A DNA stretch of 44,812 bases, from positions 1 to 44,812 of the forward strand of contig JAQTQJ010000006.1 in NCBI GenBank assembly GCA_028712255.1. Direction: 5' to 3'. A program made the translations under genes and the position numbers. Source of the DNA: Candidatus Omnitrophota bacterium. Its GTDB lineage: Bacteria > Omnitrophota > Gorgyraeia > Gygaellales > Profunditerraquicolaceae. How positions within the stretch are numbered: the first letter of the stretch is position 1; each line of letters opens with the position of its first letter. The notes beneath the pieces were generated by a model that worked only from the letters and a program-made list of their open reading frames with translations, was not told the origin of the DNA and did not search any database. Shown here piece after piece: positions 1 through 7,899 of the stretch.

Positions 1-2
1 GC

Positions 3-851
3 CTTTATGGTATAGCAATTTCAGCAGTAGGTATGCTTTCTACTTTAGGTATAACTTTGGCTACTGACGCCTATGGCCCGGTTGCAGATAATGCCGGTGG
101 AAACGCGGAGATGTCGAAGCTACCGCCTGAAGTTAGAAAAAGAACTGATGCTTTGGATGCCTTAGGTAATACTACTGCAGCAACCGGTAAAGGCTTTGCT
201 ATTGGTTCAGCAGCTTTAACAGCGTTAGCCTTAATTGCTGCGTATAAAGATCAGGTCTTGTTTTTTGGTAGAGATATTAATTCTAATATGATGAATCCTA
301 CGGTATTGATAGGTTTATTTTTAGGTGGAATGCTGCCATTTTTATTCTGCTCTATGACTATGCGAGCGGTAGGAAGAGCAGCAGGTAAAATTGTCGTAGA
401 AGTACGTAGACAGTTTAAAGAGATTATTGGTTTAATGGAAGGTAAGGCTAAACCTGATTATGCGCGTTGTGTAAGTATTGCTACTGCGGCAGCGCAGAAA
501 GAGATGATTGCCCCTTCACTTTTAGCAATCGCAGCTCCCATAGGCGTAGGGTTGTTGGTAGGAATTGATGCAGTTGCTGGGCTTTTGGTAGGGGCAACGG
601 TTACCGGATTTGTTTTGGCGGTTATGATGGCCAATTCCGGTGGCGCATGGGATAATGCCAAGAAGTTTGTGGAAGAGGGGCACCATGGCGGTAAGGGGTC
701 ATTGGCGCATAAAGCCACTGTAGTCGGTGATACAGTGGGGGATCCTTTTAAAGATACCTCTGGCCCAAGTTTGAATATATTAATAAAGCTTATGTCCATG
801 GTTTCTATTGTTTTTGCCTCCTTTATCATTAAAAATACATTATTTAAATAA
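3..851 (+). CDS. hppA: Membrane-bound proton/sodium-translocating pyrophosphatase, C-terminal part (5' truncated)
   Basis: This is the C-terminal 282 residues of an integral membrane pyrophosphatase, which couples PPi hydrolysis to H+ or Na+ export. The frame is open from the first bases of the window, so the gene starts outside it; an internal ATG at 33 is not the start. Family signatures are clear: [17 protein letters not shown] near the beginning, then [10 protein letters not shown], and several hydrophobic segments up to the C-terminus. The stretch [15 protein letters not shown] has Ala where K+-independent enzymes have Lys, which suggests the K+-dependent subclass. Whether it pumps H+ or Na+ depends on residues outside the window. 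A palindromic repeat starts at the stop codon and a rho-independent terminator follows, so this ends a transcription unit. Confidence 0.95.
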   Translation, partial: LYGIAISAVGMLSTLGITLATDAYGPVADNAGGNAEMSKLPPEVRKRTDALDALGNTTAATGKGFAIGSAALTALALIAAYKDQVLFFGRDINSNMMNPTVLIGLFLGGMLPFLFCSMTMRAVGRAAGKIVVEVRRQFKEIIGLMEGKAKPDYARCVSIATAAAQKEMIAPSLLAIAAPIGVGLLVGIDAVAGLLVGATVTGFVLAVMMANSGGAWDNAKKFVEEGHHGGKGSLAHKATVVGDTVGDPFKDTSGPSLNILIKLMSMVSIVFASFIIKNTLFK

Positions 852-911
852 AATCAAGGGGACGGTTCTATTTTTGCGAAGATTAGAAAAAGATAACCGT
901 CCCCTTGATTT
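851..911. repeat. Palindromic intergenic element, GGGGACGGTTCT type
   Basis: The arms read AAATCAAGGGGACGGTT and AACCGTCCCCTTGATTT around a loop of about 25 bases. The element begins on the last base of the hppA stop codon. Similar elements occur at 14380, 19610 and 29944. They look like REP-type non-autonomous elements; no transposase is present in the window. Confidence 0.85.
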
Positions 912-929
912 TTAAGTAGTTTACTTATA

Positions 930-971
930 AGACTCTGCTTCCTGGATAATCGGGAAACAGGGTCTTTTTTT
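930..971 (+). terminator. Rho-independent terminator after hppA
   Basis: An imperfect stem pairs AGACTCTGCTTCCTG with CGGGAAACAGGGTCT, including G-U pairs, and a run of T follows. It separates hppA from the sigma factor gene. Confidence 0.75.
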
Positions 972-980
972 GTTATTTTT

Positions 981-1010
981 TTGTTGTCAGGATGTTTTTA
1001 ATGCTATAAT
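981..1010 (+). promoter_or_regulatory. Candidate promoter of the sigma factor gene
   Basis: TTGTTG (981-986) and TATAAT (1005-1010) are separated by 18 bases. The ATG at 1018 lies about where transcription would start, so the transcript may be leaderless. Confidence 0.5.
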
Positions 1011-1017
1011 TATAGCC

Positions 1018-1617
1018 ATGGATGACTTGAAGTTTGTCCAAGGCTGTATTAAAGGTAGCAAACAATCCTGGTCTGAGTTCATTTCTCATTATTCTCACCT
1101 AATTTATAACTATATTTATAGTGTTTTATCCGTTAAGGGTAGAAGTGTTTCAGCTGAACAGGTTGAAGATATCTTTCAGGAGATATTTCATGTTTTGATT
1201 AAGGATAACTGTAAGAAATTGGCTACTTATAAGGCAAAAAATGGTTGTTCCCTAGCTAGTTGGCTCAGGCAAGTTACTATTAACTTTACCATTGATTATC
1301 TGCGAAAGTTTAAATCCACAGTTTCTCTTGACGCCCAGAATGAGGATGGTTTTAGTTTAGGCGATACCGTAGAGGATCTTTCAGCCGATGCTGTTGAATT
1401 CTTGAATGATAAGGATAGGCGTAAGACTTTGCAGGAGTGTATTGGTTTACTTGAGCCTGATGAACAGTTTTTTCTTGAATTACTTCTGAATCAGGAGTTG
1501 AGCTTGGAAGAGATAAAGGATTGTCTTAAAATTAATCGCGGGGCTGTGGATATGCGCAAGAGCAGGATATTCCGGAAACTACAGGATTGTTTTAAAAACA
1601 AAGGCTTTTTAGGTTAG
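1018..1617 (+). CDS. RNA polymerase sigma factor, ECF-like (sigma-70 regions 2 and 4)
   Basis: A 199-residue sigma-70 family protein. Region 2 is visible around residues 30-105 (VEDIFQEIFHVLIKD, then SLASWLRQVTINFTIDYLRK). Region 4 lies near residues 140-195 (LEPDEQFFLELLLNQELSLEEIKDCL, followed by a helix-turn-helix). The frame extends upstream to 970, but the ATG at 1018 is preferred because homology begins there and a TATAAT box lies just before it. There is no Shine-Dalgarno sequence, which fits a leaderless message. The next two genes encode an anti-sigma-like zinc-finger protein and a CHAT-TPR protein, so the factor is probably held inactive by its neighbour. Its target promoters cannot be told from the sequence. 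Confidence 0.88.
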   Translation: MDDLKFVQGCIKGSKQSWSEFISHYSHLIYNYIYSVLSVKGRSVSAEQVEDIFQEIFHVLIKDNCKKLATYKAKNGCSLASWLRQVTINFTIDYLRKFKSTVSLDAQNEDGFSLGDTVEDLSADAVEFLNDKDRRKTLQECIGLLEPDEQFFLELLLNQELSLEEIKDCLKINRGAVDMRKSRIFRKLQDCFKNKGFLG

Positions 1618-1658
1618 ATTTATTGAAATAATTCGTCTATTGAGGTAGGAGAAGAGAA

Positions 1659-2366
1659 ATGGTTAATTACTTAGAAAAAATAACAAAAATTATTTACCGG
1701 GAGCGTAAAAAGAGCCTCAGTTTTAAGGGAGAAGATCATCCGACTGAAGAAGATTTGGCTTGTTTTCTTGAAGGCAAGCTCCAGGGGCAAGATAAGGATA
1801 TTATTCAAAAACACTTGCTTAGTTGTGATATCTGCGCCGAATATTTAAGTACTCAGCTTAAGATAAAACCGCATCTAAGCCTGGCTGTTCCTACCCAACT
1901 GTTAGAGGATGTTGAAAAACTCTTTGGAGAGGAAGCTGGTGGAAATTTAATAGAGATATTTATTAAACTTAAGGAAAAAGCTATGGAGATTATTCAAACT
2001 ACTGGGGATGTGCTGGTTGGCCAGGAGTTAGTTCCTGCTCCGGTTCTGAGAAGTAGGAAGATTGATGAATTCAAAGAAGAAGTGAGCATTTTAAAGGATT
2101 TGCAACGAGTCAGAATATTGGCTAAGATTCAAAATAAGGGTAACAAGAGTTTTAATCTCACAATAAGTGTTAAGGATAAGCAGAGCCAAAAAATACAAAA
2201 GGATTTACGGGTTACTCTTATAAGAGATGGAATTGAATTGGAATCATACATAACTGATTCAGCCGGAAGCAGTTTTTTTGAAAATATTCTACCAGGTAAC
2301 TATATGGTAGAAGTTAGCCGCCAGGATCAGAGAGAAGCTGTAATTGATTTAAAAGTAAAAACCTAA
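1659..2366 (+). CDS. Soluble zinc-finger anti-sigma-like protein
   Basis: A 235-residue protein with an N-terminal zf-HC2/ZAS-like motif: His27 in HPTEEDLACFLEG, then His52-x3-Cys56-x2-Cys59 in KHLLSCDICAEYL. Such motifs bind zinc and hold ECF sigma factors. No transmembrane segment is visible, unlike many anti-sigma factors. The C-terminal half (about residues 145-235) looks like a beta-sandwich, ending in DSAGSSFFENILPGNYMVEV, typical of carboxypeptidase-regulatory-like domains. The gene lies 41 bases after the sigma gene with a good ribosome site (GGTAGGAGAAG), and 4 bases before the CHAT gene. Anti-sigma activity is inferred from the motif and position. Confidence 0.72.
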   Translation: MVNYLEKITKIIYRERKKSLSFKGEDHPTEEDLACFLEGKLQGQDKDIIQKHLLSCDICAEYLSTQLKIKPHLSLAVPTQLLEDVEKLFGEEAGGNLIEIFIKLKEKAMEIIQTTGDVLVGQELVPAPVLRSRKIDEFKEEVSILKDLQRVRILAKIQNKGNKSFNLTISVKDKQSQKIQKDLRVTLIRDGIELESYITDSAGSSFFENILPGNYMVEVSRQDQREAVIDLKVKT

Positions 2367-2370
2367 TTTT

Positions 2371-4566
2371 ATGCCTCATGCGGAAAATCTAATTTTAGAA
2401 GTCTTTAAGCAGGATGATTCGCTTAAGATGGGCTTGTTTGACCAGAGCCAAACTGCTCCTACCTTGCGCCATTATACTCAGGTAGGAGTTTCTTTTGTTG
2501 AATTGAAGTCATTAAGCATGGATATGGTTGGTATTTTGAACCGCCTTCCCAAAGATGAACCTTCTAAGATTGACCAGTTAAAAAGCCTGCAAAAGATTGG
2601 CCGTTTGTTTTGGGATCATCTGCTTAGCCGTTCAATTAAGGAAAAACTTAAAAATAACCCTCCTTGTGTATTAACTCTTTGTTTGGATGATGAACTTATT
2701 TTTATACCATGGGAATTGATTTTTGATGGTGTTGATTTTTTATGCCTGAAATTTAGCCTTGGACGATTAGTGCGTAGTAAGGGTGATTCTACCTTACTGC
2801 AGTATCGCGATCTACCAGCTAGCTTAAGGATGTTAATTTTGGTTAATCCCAATAATGACTTAAAATCCGCTTATGCTGAGGGTTTAAATATCAAAAATCA
2901 ATTCGGCCATAAAACTAAAAGAGTTCATGTTGATTTTAAATCTACTAATATTGATAAAAACTATGTGAAGAAGAATCTTTGTGACTATGATATCGTGCAT
3001 TTTGCCGGCCACTGTGAATTTGATAGAAAAGAGGATAAAGAGAGCGGATGGGTTTTAAGCGACGGGATCTTTAAAGTTGAGGATATTCTTAAGATGGGGC
3101 AGAGTTGTAGTTTGCCGGCTTTAGTCTTCTCCAATGCCTGCCATAGCGCGCAAGTCAAGCCAGTTTTGATAGATTCCGACTATCAAAGAGCCAGCTACGG
3201 TATGTCCAGCGCTTTTTTATTTGCCGGAGTCAGGCATTATATTGGATCTATCCGTAAAATTGAAGATAATGCTAGCCTTGTATTTGCACGGGAATTTTAT
3301 TCAAAGCTTATTACGGGAATAAGTGTAGGGGAATCTTTACGTTTGTCTAAATTAAAGCTAGTAAAGGAATACGGTTTGAATAGTTTACATTGGGTAAATT
3401 ATTTACTCTATGGTGATCCTGGATTTATCTTTTTTAAAATCCCACGGCATAGAGAAGCTAAACGCAAAGCAGGAGTTTTCTATAAGAAACTTATAATTAG
3501 GGCTAGTTTGTTTATTTTTCTGGTCTGTATGAGCATCCTTCTGGTGTTTTGGTTGCCTAGGATTAATCCACGAAAAATATATTTATTTCTTAACTCGGAG
3601 GTTCAGTACCGCAGAGGAAATAATCAGGAAGCGATTTCACTAGGGGAGCAGCTAATTAATAAAGATCAAGATTTCCTTGCGGTTTATCCTGTAGTTGCCA
3701 ATGCTTACCAGCGTCTTGGTTATAGAGATAAAGCGCTAAAATACTATTCTGATTATATGCTTAAAAGTGAGAAAGCTAATAATAAAATCCACCTTGTTCA
3801 GGCTTATATCAAACTGGGTTGGTTTTATCAATTGGATGGGCAATATTCTAAGGCAAAAGAATTATACGAAAAGTCGATAAGCTTAAGCCGTCAATTAAAA
3901 GATAAGCAAAATGAAGCGGTGGCACTAAGGAAGTTAGCTGTTTGGCATATCGATAAGAAAAATTATGAGCAAGCTTTGGATCTTTTGACCAAAAGTGCTT
4001 CAATTAACCTGGAGAGCCCTAATAATACGGAAAATGCTAAGAATTTAGCAAGCGATTATTTTGATATCGGTTTAGTTTTCGCTAATAAAGATGATTACCC
4101 AGCAGCAAAAGACTTTTACATTAGAAGCCTTAAGATTTTCCAACGGTTAAAACTTAATAATGAATTAAGCGATTGTTATTTTAATTTGGGGGAGATCTAT
4201 TTTTACGAGCATGAGTATCAGAAAGCGCTAGATTATTATTTTAGAGGATTAAAATTAGATCGAGAACAAAATAACAAAGTTAATTTAGCTAGCGGTTATA
4301 ATATAATAGGAGAACTTTATTTGGAAATTGATGATTTTGCTGCGGCGCAAAACTATTTTAAACAATCGCTCATATTATCAGAAGAGATTAATAGCCGCCT
4401 TGATTTGGCAAATGCTAATTATAACCTTGGGCTATTATATAAGAAACAAGGGAGGAAGAACTTTGCCAGAGAATATTGGCGCAAAGCACAACAGATATAT
4501 CGAGTAGTTGATCCAGATAGATTTCAGGAAACCCGGACACAATTGCTGGAGTTAGACGCTATTTAA
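2371..4566 (+). CDS. CHAT-domain putative protease with transmembrane anchor and TPR repeats
   Basis: A 731-residue protein in three parts. Residues about 1-360 form a CHAT domain, a caspase-like fold. The expected catalytic pair is present: His214 in IVHFAGHCEF and Cys257 in LVFSNACHSAQ. Residues about 374-396 form one transmembrane helix (SLFIFLVCMSILLVFWLP), preceded by many Lys/Arg, which suggests the CHAT domain is cytoplasmic. Residues about 410-731 contain repeated tetratricopeptide units (for example AYIKLGWFYQLDGQYSKAKE and CYFNLGEIYFYEHEYQKALD), which would then face the periplasm. It follows the sigma and anti-sigma genes directly, so one reading is that TPR-sensed input activates CHAT to act on the anti-sigma protein. 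The substrate is unknown. Confidence 0.88.
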   Translation: MPHAENLILEVFKQDDSLKMGLFDQSQTAPTLRHYTQVGVSFVELKSLSMDMVGILNRLPKDEPSKIDQLKSLQKIGRLFWDHLLSRSIKEKLKNNPPCVLTLCLDDELIFIPWELIFDGVDFLCLKFSLGRLVRSKGDSTLLQYRDLPASLRMLILVNPNNDLKSAYAEGLNIKNQFGHKTKRVHVDFKSTNIDKNYVKKNLCDYDIVHFAGHCEFDRKEDKESGWVLSDGIFKVEDILKMGQSCSLPALVFSNACHSAQVKPVLIDSDYQRASYGMSSAFLFAGVRHYIGSIRKIEDNASLVFAREFYSKLITGISVGESLRLSKLKLVKEYGLNSLHWVNYLLYGDPGFIFFKIPRHREAKRKAGVFYKKLIIRASLFIFLVCMSILLVFWLPRINPRKIYLFLNSEVQYRRGNNQEAISLGEQLINKDQDFLAVYPVVANAYQRLGYRDKALKYYSDYMLKSEKANNKIHLVQAYIKLGWFYQLDGQYSKAKELYEKSISLSRQLKDKQNEAVALRKLAVWHIDKKNYEQALDLLTKSASINLESPNNTENAKNLASDYFDIGLVFANKDDYPAAKDFYIRSLKIFQRLKLNNELSDCYFNLGEIYFYEHEYQKALDYYFRGLKLDREQNNKVNLASGYNIIGELYLEIDDFAAAQNYFKQSLILSEEINSRLDLANANYNLGLLYKKQGRKNFAREYWRKAQQIYRVVDPDRFQETRTQLLELDAI

Positions 4567-4628
4567 AAAAATGGGACCGTTTCTATTTTTCTACTATTTC
4601 TAAAAAATAGAAACGGTCCCATTTTTTT
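4565..4628. repeat. Palindromic intergenic element, GGGACCGTTTCT type
   Basis: The long arms ATGGGACCGTTTCTATTTTT and its complement flank a short loop. The element starts inside the stop codon of the CHAT-TPR gene and ends about 10 bases before the -35 box of the next promoter. Related copies lie at 40270 and 43917. With its terminal T-run it could also serve as a terminator. Confidence 0.85.
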
Positions 4629-4638
4629 AAAAAAAGGC

Positions 4639-4666
4639 TTGACAAGTATTATTTTTAGGTTATACT
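4639..4666 (+). promoter_or_regulatory. Sigma-70-type promoter of the sulfur assimilation operon
   Basis: TTGACA (4639-4644) and TATACT (4661-4666) are spaced 16 bases apart, 40 bases ahead of the Rrf2 regulator gene. It is one of the two best matches to the housekeeping promoter consensus in the window. Confidence 0.75.
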
Positions 4667-4691
4667 CTACTAAGTTTATAGAGATAGTATA
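4661..4691. promoter_or_regulatory. Candidate operator dyad for the Rrf2 regulator
   Basis: An interrupted dyad has outer arms TATACT (4661) and AGTATA (4686-4691) and inner arms TACTA/TAGTA. It overlaps the -10 box and the likely start of transcription, just upstream of an Rrf2-family gene. Autoregulation is inferred from the position. Confidence 0.4.
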
Positions 4692-4705
4692 GAAGAGGGC
4701 AAAAA

Positions 4706-5146
4706 ATGAGAATAACATATAAAGGTGATTATGCATTGAAAGCGCTACTGGATTTAGCTATACATTATGAGCATGGTTTATCAACTATTCATGATATTGC
4801 TAAGCGTATTAATGCTCCGGTTAAGTTCTTGGAACAGGTGCTTCTGGAGTTGAAAAATGGTGGTTATGTGGAGAGTAGGAGAGGTAAGGTTGGAGGTTAT
4901 CTACTGGCAAAAGCTCCAGGCCAAATTACACTTGGAGAGATCGTAAGGTTTATCGATGGGCCTATTGAACCGATAGCTTGTGTTGAAAAAAATTATACTG
5001 GCTGTGCTGATGTGTATAAGTGTGTATTCCGTGAAATTTGGTCCGATGTAGGTATCGCTATTTCGGAAATAGTAGATAATATTACATTTGAGAAACTTGC
5101 CAGTGATATGCAAGCCAGCAGAAAAACAGTAGCTTATCAAATTTAA
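4706..5146 (+). CDS. Rrf2-family transcriptional regulator (CymR/IscR-like)
   Basis: A 146-residue winged-helix regulator starting MRITYKGDYALKALLDLA, the usual Rrf2 opening, with recognition-helix sequence FLEQVLLELKNGGYVESRRG and wing GKVGGYLLAK. It keeps three cysteines at residues 92, 100 and 106, near the places where IscR (92, 98, 104) binds an Fe-S cluster. It could therefore sense Fe-S or redox state, or act like CymR through the cysteine synthase complex. The start has a good ribosome site (AGAAGAGGG). It is the first gene of the sulfate-to-cysteine/homocysteine operon, which it most likely controls together with itself. Confidence 0.9.
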   Translation: MRITYKGDYALKALLDLAIHYEHGLSTIHDIAKRINAPVKFLEQVLLELKNGGYVESRRGKVGGYLLAKAPGQITLGEIVRFIDGPIEPIACVEKNYTGCADVYKCVFREIWSDVGIAISEIVDNITFEKLASDMQASRKTVAYQI

Positions 5147-5181
5147 TTAAGAGTTAAAACCTAAACAAAAAGGAGACGGAA

Positions 5182-5907
5182 ATGAGCTTATTAGATAATA
5201 AGGATGATTTAAAAGAGTTGGTGGAAACGTTAAATTTTAAGGAGAAGGTAGACAGATCAAAACAGCTAATCAAAGAAGCTTATGCGTGTTATGGAGATTC
5301 GCTGGTAGTCGCGAATAGTTTGGGTAAGGATTCGGTGGCAGTATGGGATTTAGCAAAAAAGGTAGATCCAAAAATCCGCGGTTTTATCGTTACCACTAGG
5401 TTTAAACCTGCGGGAACGATAGCATTTATGAAGGAAGAAGTAGCAAGATATCCTGAATTAAAAGTTTATCAAAATGATTCCCAGATTCCAGATAAATTAT
5501 ATGAAACTGAGCCGGATAAATGTTGTGATATTCTAAAAGTTGAACCTGTGAAAAGATCTATTGAAGAGATGCATGTGAAATGTTGGGTAACGGGATTACG
5601 CTGTACTGAAGGGCGCACTCGTACTGATTTTAAAGAAGTAGAGGAAAGGGATAAGGGGTTGATTAAACTCAATCCTATTCTTATTTGGAAAGAGCGTGAA
5701 GTCTGGCAGTATCTGGCATTGTATCAGGTGCCGGTTAATCCATTGTATGCAGAAGGATATCGCTCGCTTGGTTGTGCGCCTTGCACAAAGATTACCAATG
5801 ATGATAATGAGCGCGCCGGCCGCTGGATTGGCACTAGTAAATGTGGCGGAGAGTGCGGTATACATACCCGATCGTTAAAAACTGGAATAAGCGCAAAGGG
5901 GATCTAA
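5182..5907 (+). CDS. cysH: Assimilatory APS/PAPS reductase, Fe-S type
   Basis: A 241-residue enzyme that reduces adenylyl sulfate (APS), or PAPS, to sulfite using thioredoxin. The adenylyl-binding loop is SLGKDS (46-51). The four cluster cysteines typical of APS-reducing enzymes are Cys114-Cys115 and Cys198-x2-Cys201, and the catalytic cysteine is Cys225 in the C-terminal ECGIHT motif. The cluster cysteines favour APS as substrate. The ribosome site AAGGAGACGG precedes the ATG. It sits between the regulator and the permease. ATP sulfurylase, which makes APS, is not found in this window. A thioredoxin gene that could serve as partner lies at 40441. Confidence 0.93.
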   Translation: MSLLDNKDDLKELVETLNFKEKVDRSKQLIKEAYACYGDSLVVANSLGKDSVAVWDLAKKVDPKIRGFIVTTRFKPAGTIAFMKEEVARYPELKVYQNDSQIPDKLYETEPDKCCDILKVEPVKRSIEEMHVKCWVTGLRCTEGRTRTDFKEVEERDKGLIKLNPILIWKEREVWQYLALYQVPVNPLYAEGYRSLGCAPCTKITNDDNERAGRWIGTSKCGGECGIHTRSLKTGISAKGI

Positions 5908-5909
5908 TA

Positions 5910-6884
5910 TTGATTAAGCTGTCTTTATTAATAGGCTTAGTTATATTTTTTGCTATAAACATGGGAGCTAGCGGTATAGCCCCCTCGTTTGCCGCAGTTT
6001 ATGGGGCAAAGTTAATCAAAAAAAAGAAGACGATAATCCTCTTTAGCATCTTTGTTGTTTTAGGAGCGATTCTTTTGGGCCGTAATGTCAGTCTTACATT
6101 AGGTAAGAATTTGTTACCAAAAGAATTCCTGACTTTTAATACGGTATTAGTAATTATTGCTTCTGCAACTTTGAGCCTATTTCTAGCCAATATTTTAAAA
6201 ATACCTCAGTCTACCAGCCAGGTAACGGTAGGGGCTATTACGGGAGTGGGATTATATTTCAAATACCTTTATTTTAAAGTTTTGTTAATTAAGATAATTC
6301 CTATGTGGATTATCCTTCCTTCAGCATCATATATTTTTACTTTCTTTTTATATAGGATTATTTACCCTCCCCGACATGGAAATTTATATATTTATGAAAA
6401 ATTATTTGCGCATGATAAGAAGATAAAAATTACCGGAATTTTGGTAAGTTGCTATGTTGCTTTCGCTATCGGATCGAATAATGTGGCCAATGCTGTTGGT
6501 CCTTTGTTTGGCGCAAATATTGTTGGTATAATGCCGGGATTGATTATTGTGGGACCACTTTTTGGAATAGGTGCTATATTACTGGGAGAAGGTAATATGG
6601 ATACGGCCGGTAAAGAGATAGTTCCTTTAGGTATACTTTCTAGTACTATCGTGTCCTTTGTGACTGCTACGCTTTTAATTTTTGCGTCTTTATTAGGGAT
6701 ACCACAATCATTGGTTCAACTTAATATGTGTTCTATTTTTGCTATTAGTTCACTAAAAAACGGCCATAAAACCACTTTAGACTCTCATTTAGCTAAAAAA
6801 ACATTTTTTGTGTGGGCTATTACTCCTATATTGTCAATAGCAATATCATATTTGTTATTATTTCTAATAAACAAGATTGGATAG
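5910..6884 (+). CDS. PiT-family permease, probable sulfate transporter (CysP-like)
   Basis: A polytopic inner-membrane protein of 324 residues, belonging to the inorganic phosphate transporter (PiT) family. The two family repeats are visible: [17 protein letters not shown] near the N-terminus and [19 protein letters not shown] in the second half, within about ten hydrophobic segments. I chose the TTG at 5910 because AAGGGG lies 8 bases upstream and it follows the cysH stop by 2 bases; the ATG at 5841 would overlap cysH by 67 bases. PiT proteins usually carry phosphate, but the CysP branch carries sulfate. Placement between cysH and cysK makes sulfate, or thiosulfate, the likely cargo. Confidence 0.82.
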   Translation: MIKLSLLIGLVIFFAINMGASGIAPSFAAVYGAKLIKKKKTIILFSIFVVLGAILLGRNVSLTLGKNLLPKEFLTFNTVLVIIASATLSLFLANILKIPQSTSQVTVGAITGVGLYFKYLYFKVLLIKIIPMWIILPSASYIFTFFLYRIIYPPRHGNLYIYEKLFAHDKKIKITGILVSCYVAFAIGSNNVANAVGPLFGANIVGIMPGLIIVGPLFGIGAILLGEGNMDTAGKEIVPLGILSSTIVSFVTATLLIFASLLGIPQSLVQLNMCSIFAISSLKNGHKTTLDSHLAKKTFFVWAITPILSIAISYLLLFLINKIG

Positions 6885-6901
6885 GATTAAAAGGAGGTCG
6901 A

Positions 6902-7837
6902 ATGCCTTTTTCTAATAAGATTGCTAATAATGTTATTGAGTTGATTGGTAATACTCCATTGGTAAGACTTAATCGTCTGGTCAAACAGGATTCTGCACAA
7001 GTTTTAGCAAAATTAGAGTATTTTAATCCCGGAGGGAGCTTAAAAGACAGAATTTGTTTCTCAATGATTGAGGATGCAGAAAAAAAAGGGTTACTCAAAG
7101 AAGGATTTACGATTATTGAACCGACATCAGGCAATACTGGGATTGGTTTAGCGATGATTTCGGCAGTTAAGGGATATAAGTGTATTCTCACGATGCCAGA
7201 GGCAATGAGTTTGGAAAGAATATATATACTTAAATCTTATGGAGCCCAGGTTGTGCTAACTGCGGCTCAGGAAGGTATGAACGGAGCAATAAAGAAAGCT
7301 GAACAAATATTTAAGAAAACTCCTAATGCTTTTATGTTGCATCAGTTTAAAAATCTTTCTAATCCGCAGGCGCATCGTAAAACAACGGCAGTTGAGATAT
7401 TAGAAGCTACCCAAGGTAATTTAGATGCTTTTGTGGTAGGAGTCGGTACAGGAGGAACAATTACTGGAGTTGGTGAAATTTTAAAGAAACATAATCCATC
7501 TATAAGGATAGTTGCTGTTGAGCCTAAGAATAGCCCTGTTTTGTCAGGCGGAAAAGCGGGCCCGCATAAAATTCAAGGGATTGGTGCTGGGTTTATTCCG
7601 GAGATATTAAATTTAGGTATTATTGATTCTATAATTCAAGTCAAAGATGAAGATGCTTTTAAGGTTTCAAAGTTACTTGCTAAGGATGAGGGTATCTTCG
7701 CTGGGATTTCTGCTGGTGCAGCTGTGTGGGCTGCTTTAAAGGTTGCGGAAGAACTGGGAAAAGGTAAAACAGTAGTTACGGTATTGCCGGATACTGGAGA
7801 AAGATATTTCTCTATGCACCAATATTTCGAGGCTTAG
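6902..7837 (+). CDS. cysK: Cysteine synthase (O-acetylserine sulfhydrylase), copy 1
   Basis: A 311-residue PLP enzyme of the CysK/CysM fold, making cysteine from O-acetylserine and sulfide. The PLP lysine is Lys48 in GGSLKDR, the substrate loop is TSGNTG, and the phosphate loop is GTGGTITG. The start at 6902 is set by a very strong ribosome site (AAGGAGGTCG); an upstream ATG at 6812 lies inside the permease gene. A second copy with the same length and motifs lies at 14441. Serine acetyltransferase, the source of O-acetylserine, is not in the window. Confidence 0.94.
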   Translation: MPFSNKIANNVIELIGNTPLVRLNRLVKQDSAQVLAKLEYFNPGGSLKDRICFSMIEDAEKKGLLKEGFTIIEPTSGNTGIGLAMISAVKGYKCILTMPEAMSLERIYILKSYGAQVVLTAAQEGMNGAIKKAEQIFKKTPNAFMLHQFKNLSNPQAHRKTTAVEILEATQGNLDAFVVGVGTGGTITGVGEILKKHNPSIRIVAVEPKNSPVLSGGKAGPHKIQGIGAGFIPEILNLGIIDSIIQVKDEDAFKVSKLLAKDEGIFAGISAGAAVWAALKVAEELGKGKTVVTVLPDTGERYFSMHQYFEA

Positions 7838-7899
7838 CAACTCACTTAGCATTAAGAGGTATTGCGTTGGTGTTGTCTTACTGGCAAGAGAGGAAATGT

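Noticed and set aside
458-829. Long minus-strand reading frame opposite hppA
   Set aside because: It is a shadow of a strongly conserved + strand gene and shows no ribosome site or recognisable product. The same applies to other minus-strand frames such as 24208-24633, 26849-27211 and 10438-10629.
5841-5909. ATG at 5841 as the permease start
   Set aside because: It would extend the protein over cysH with a charged, non-family N-terminus and no ribosome site; TTG 5910 has one.
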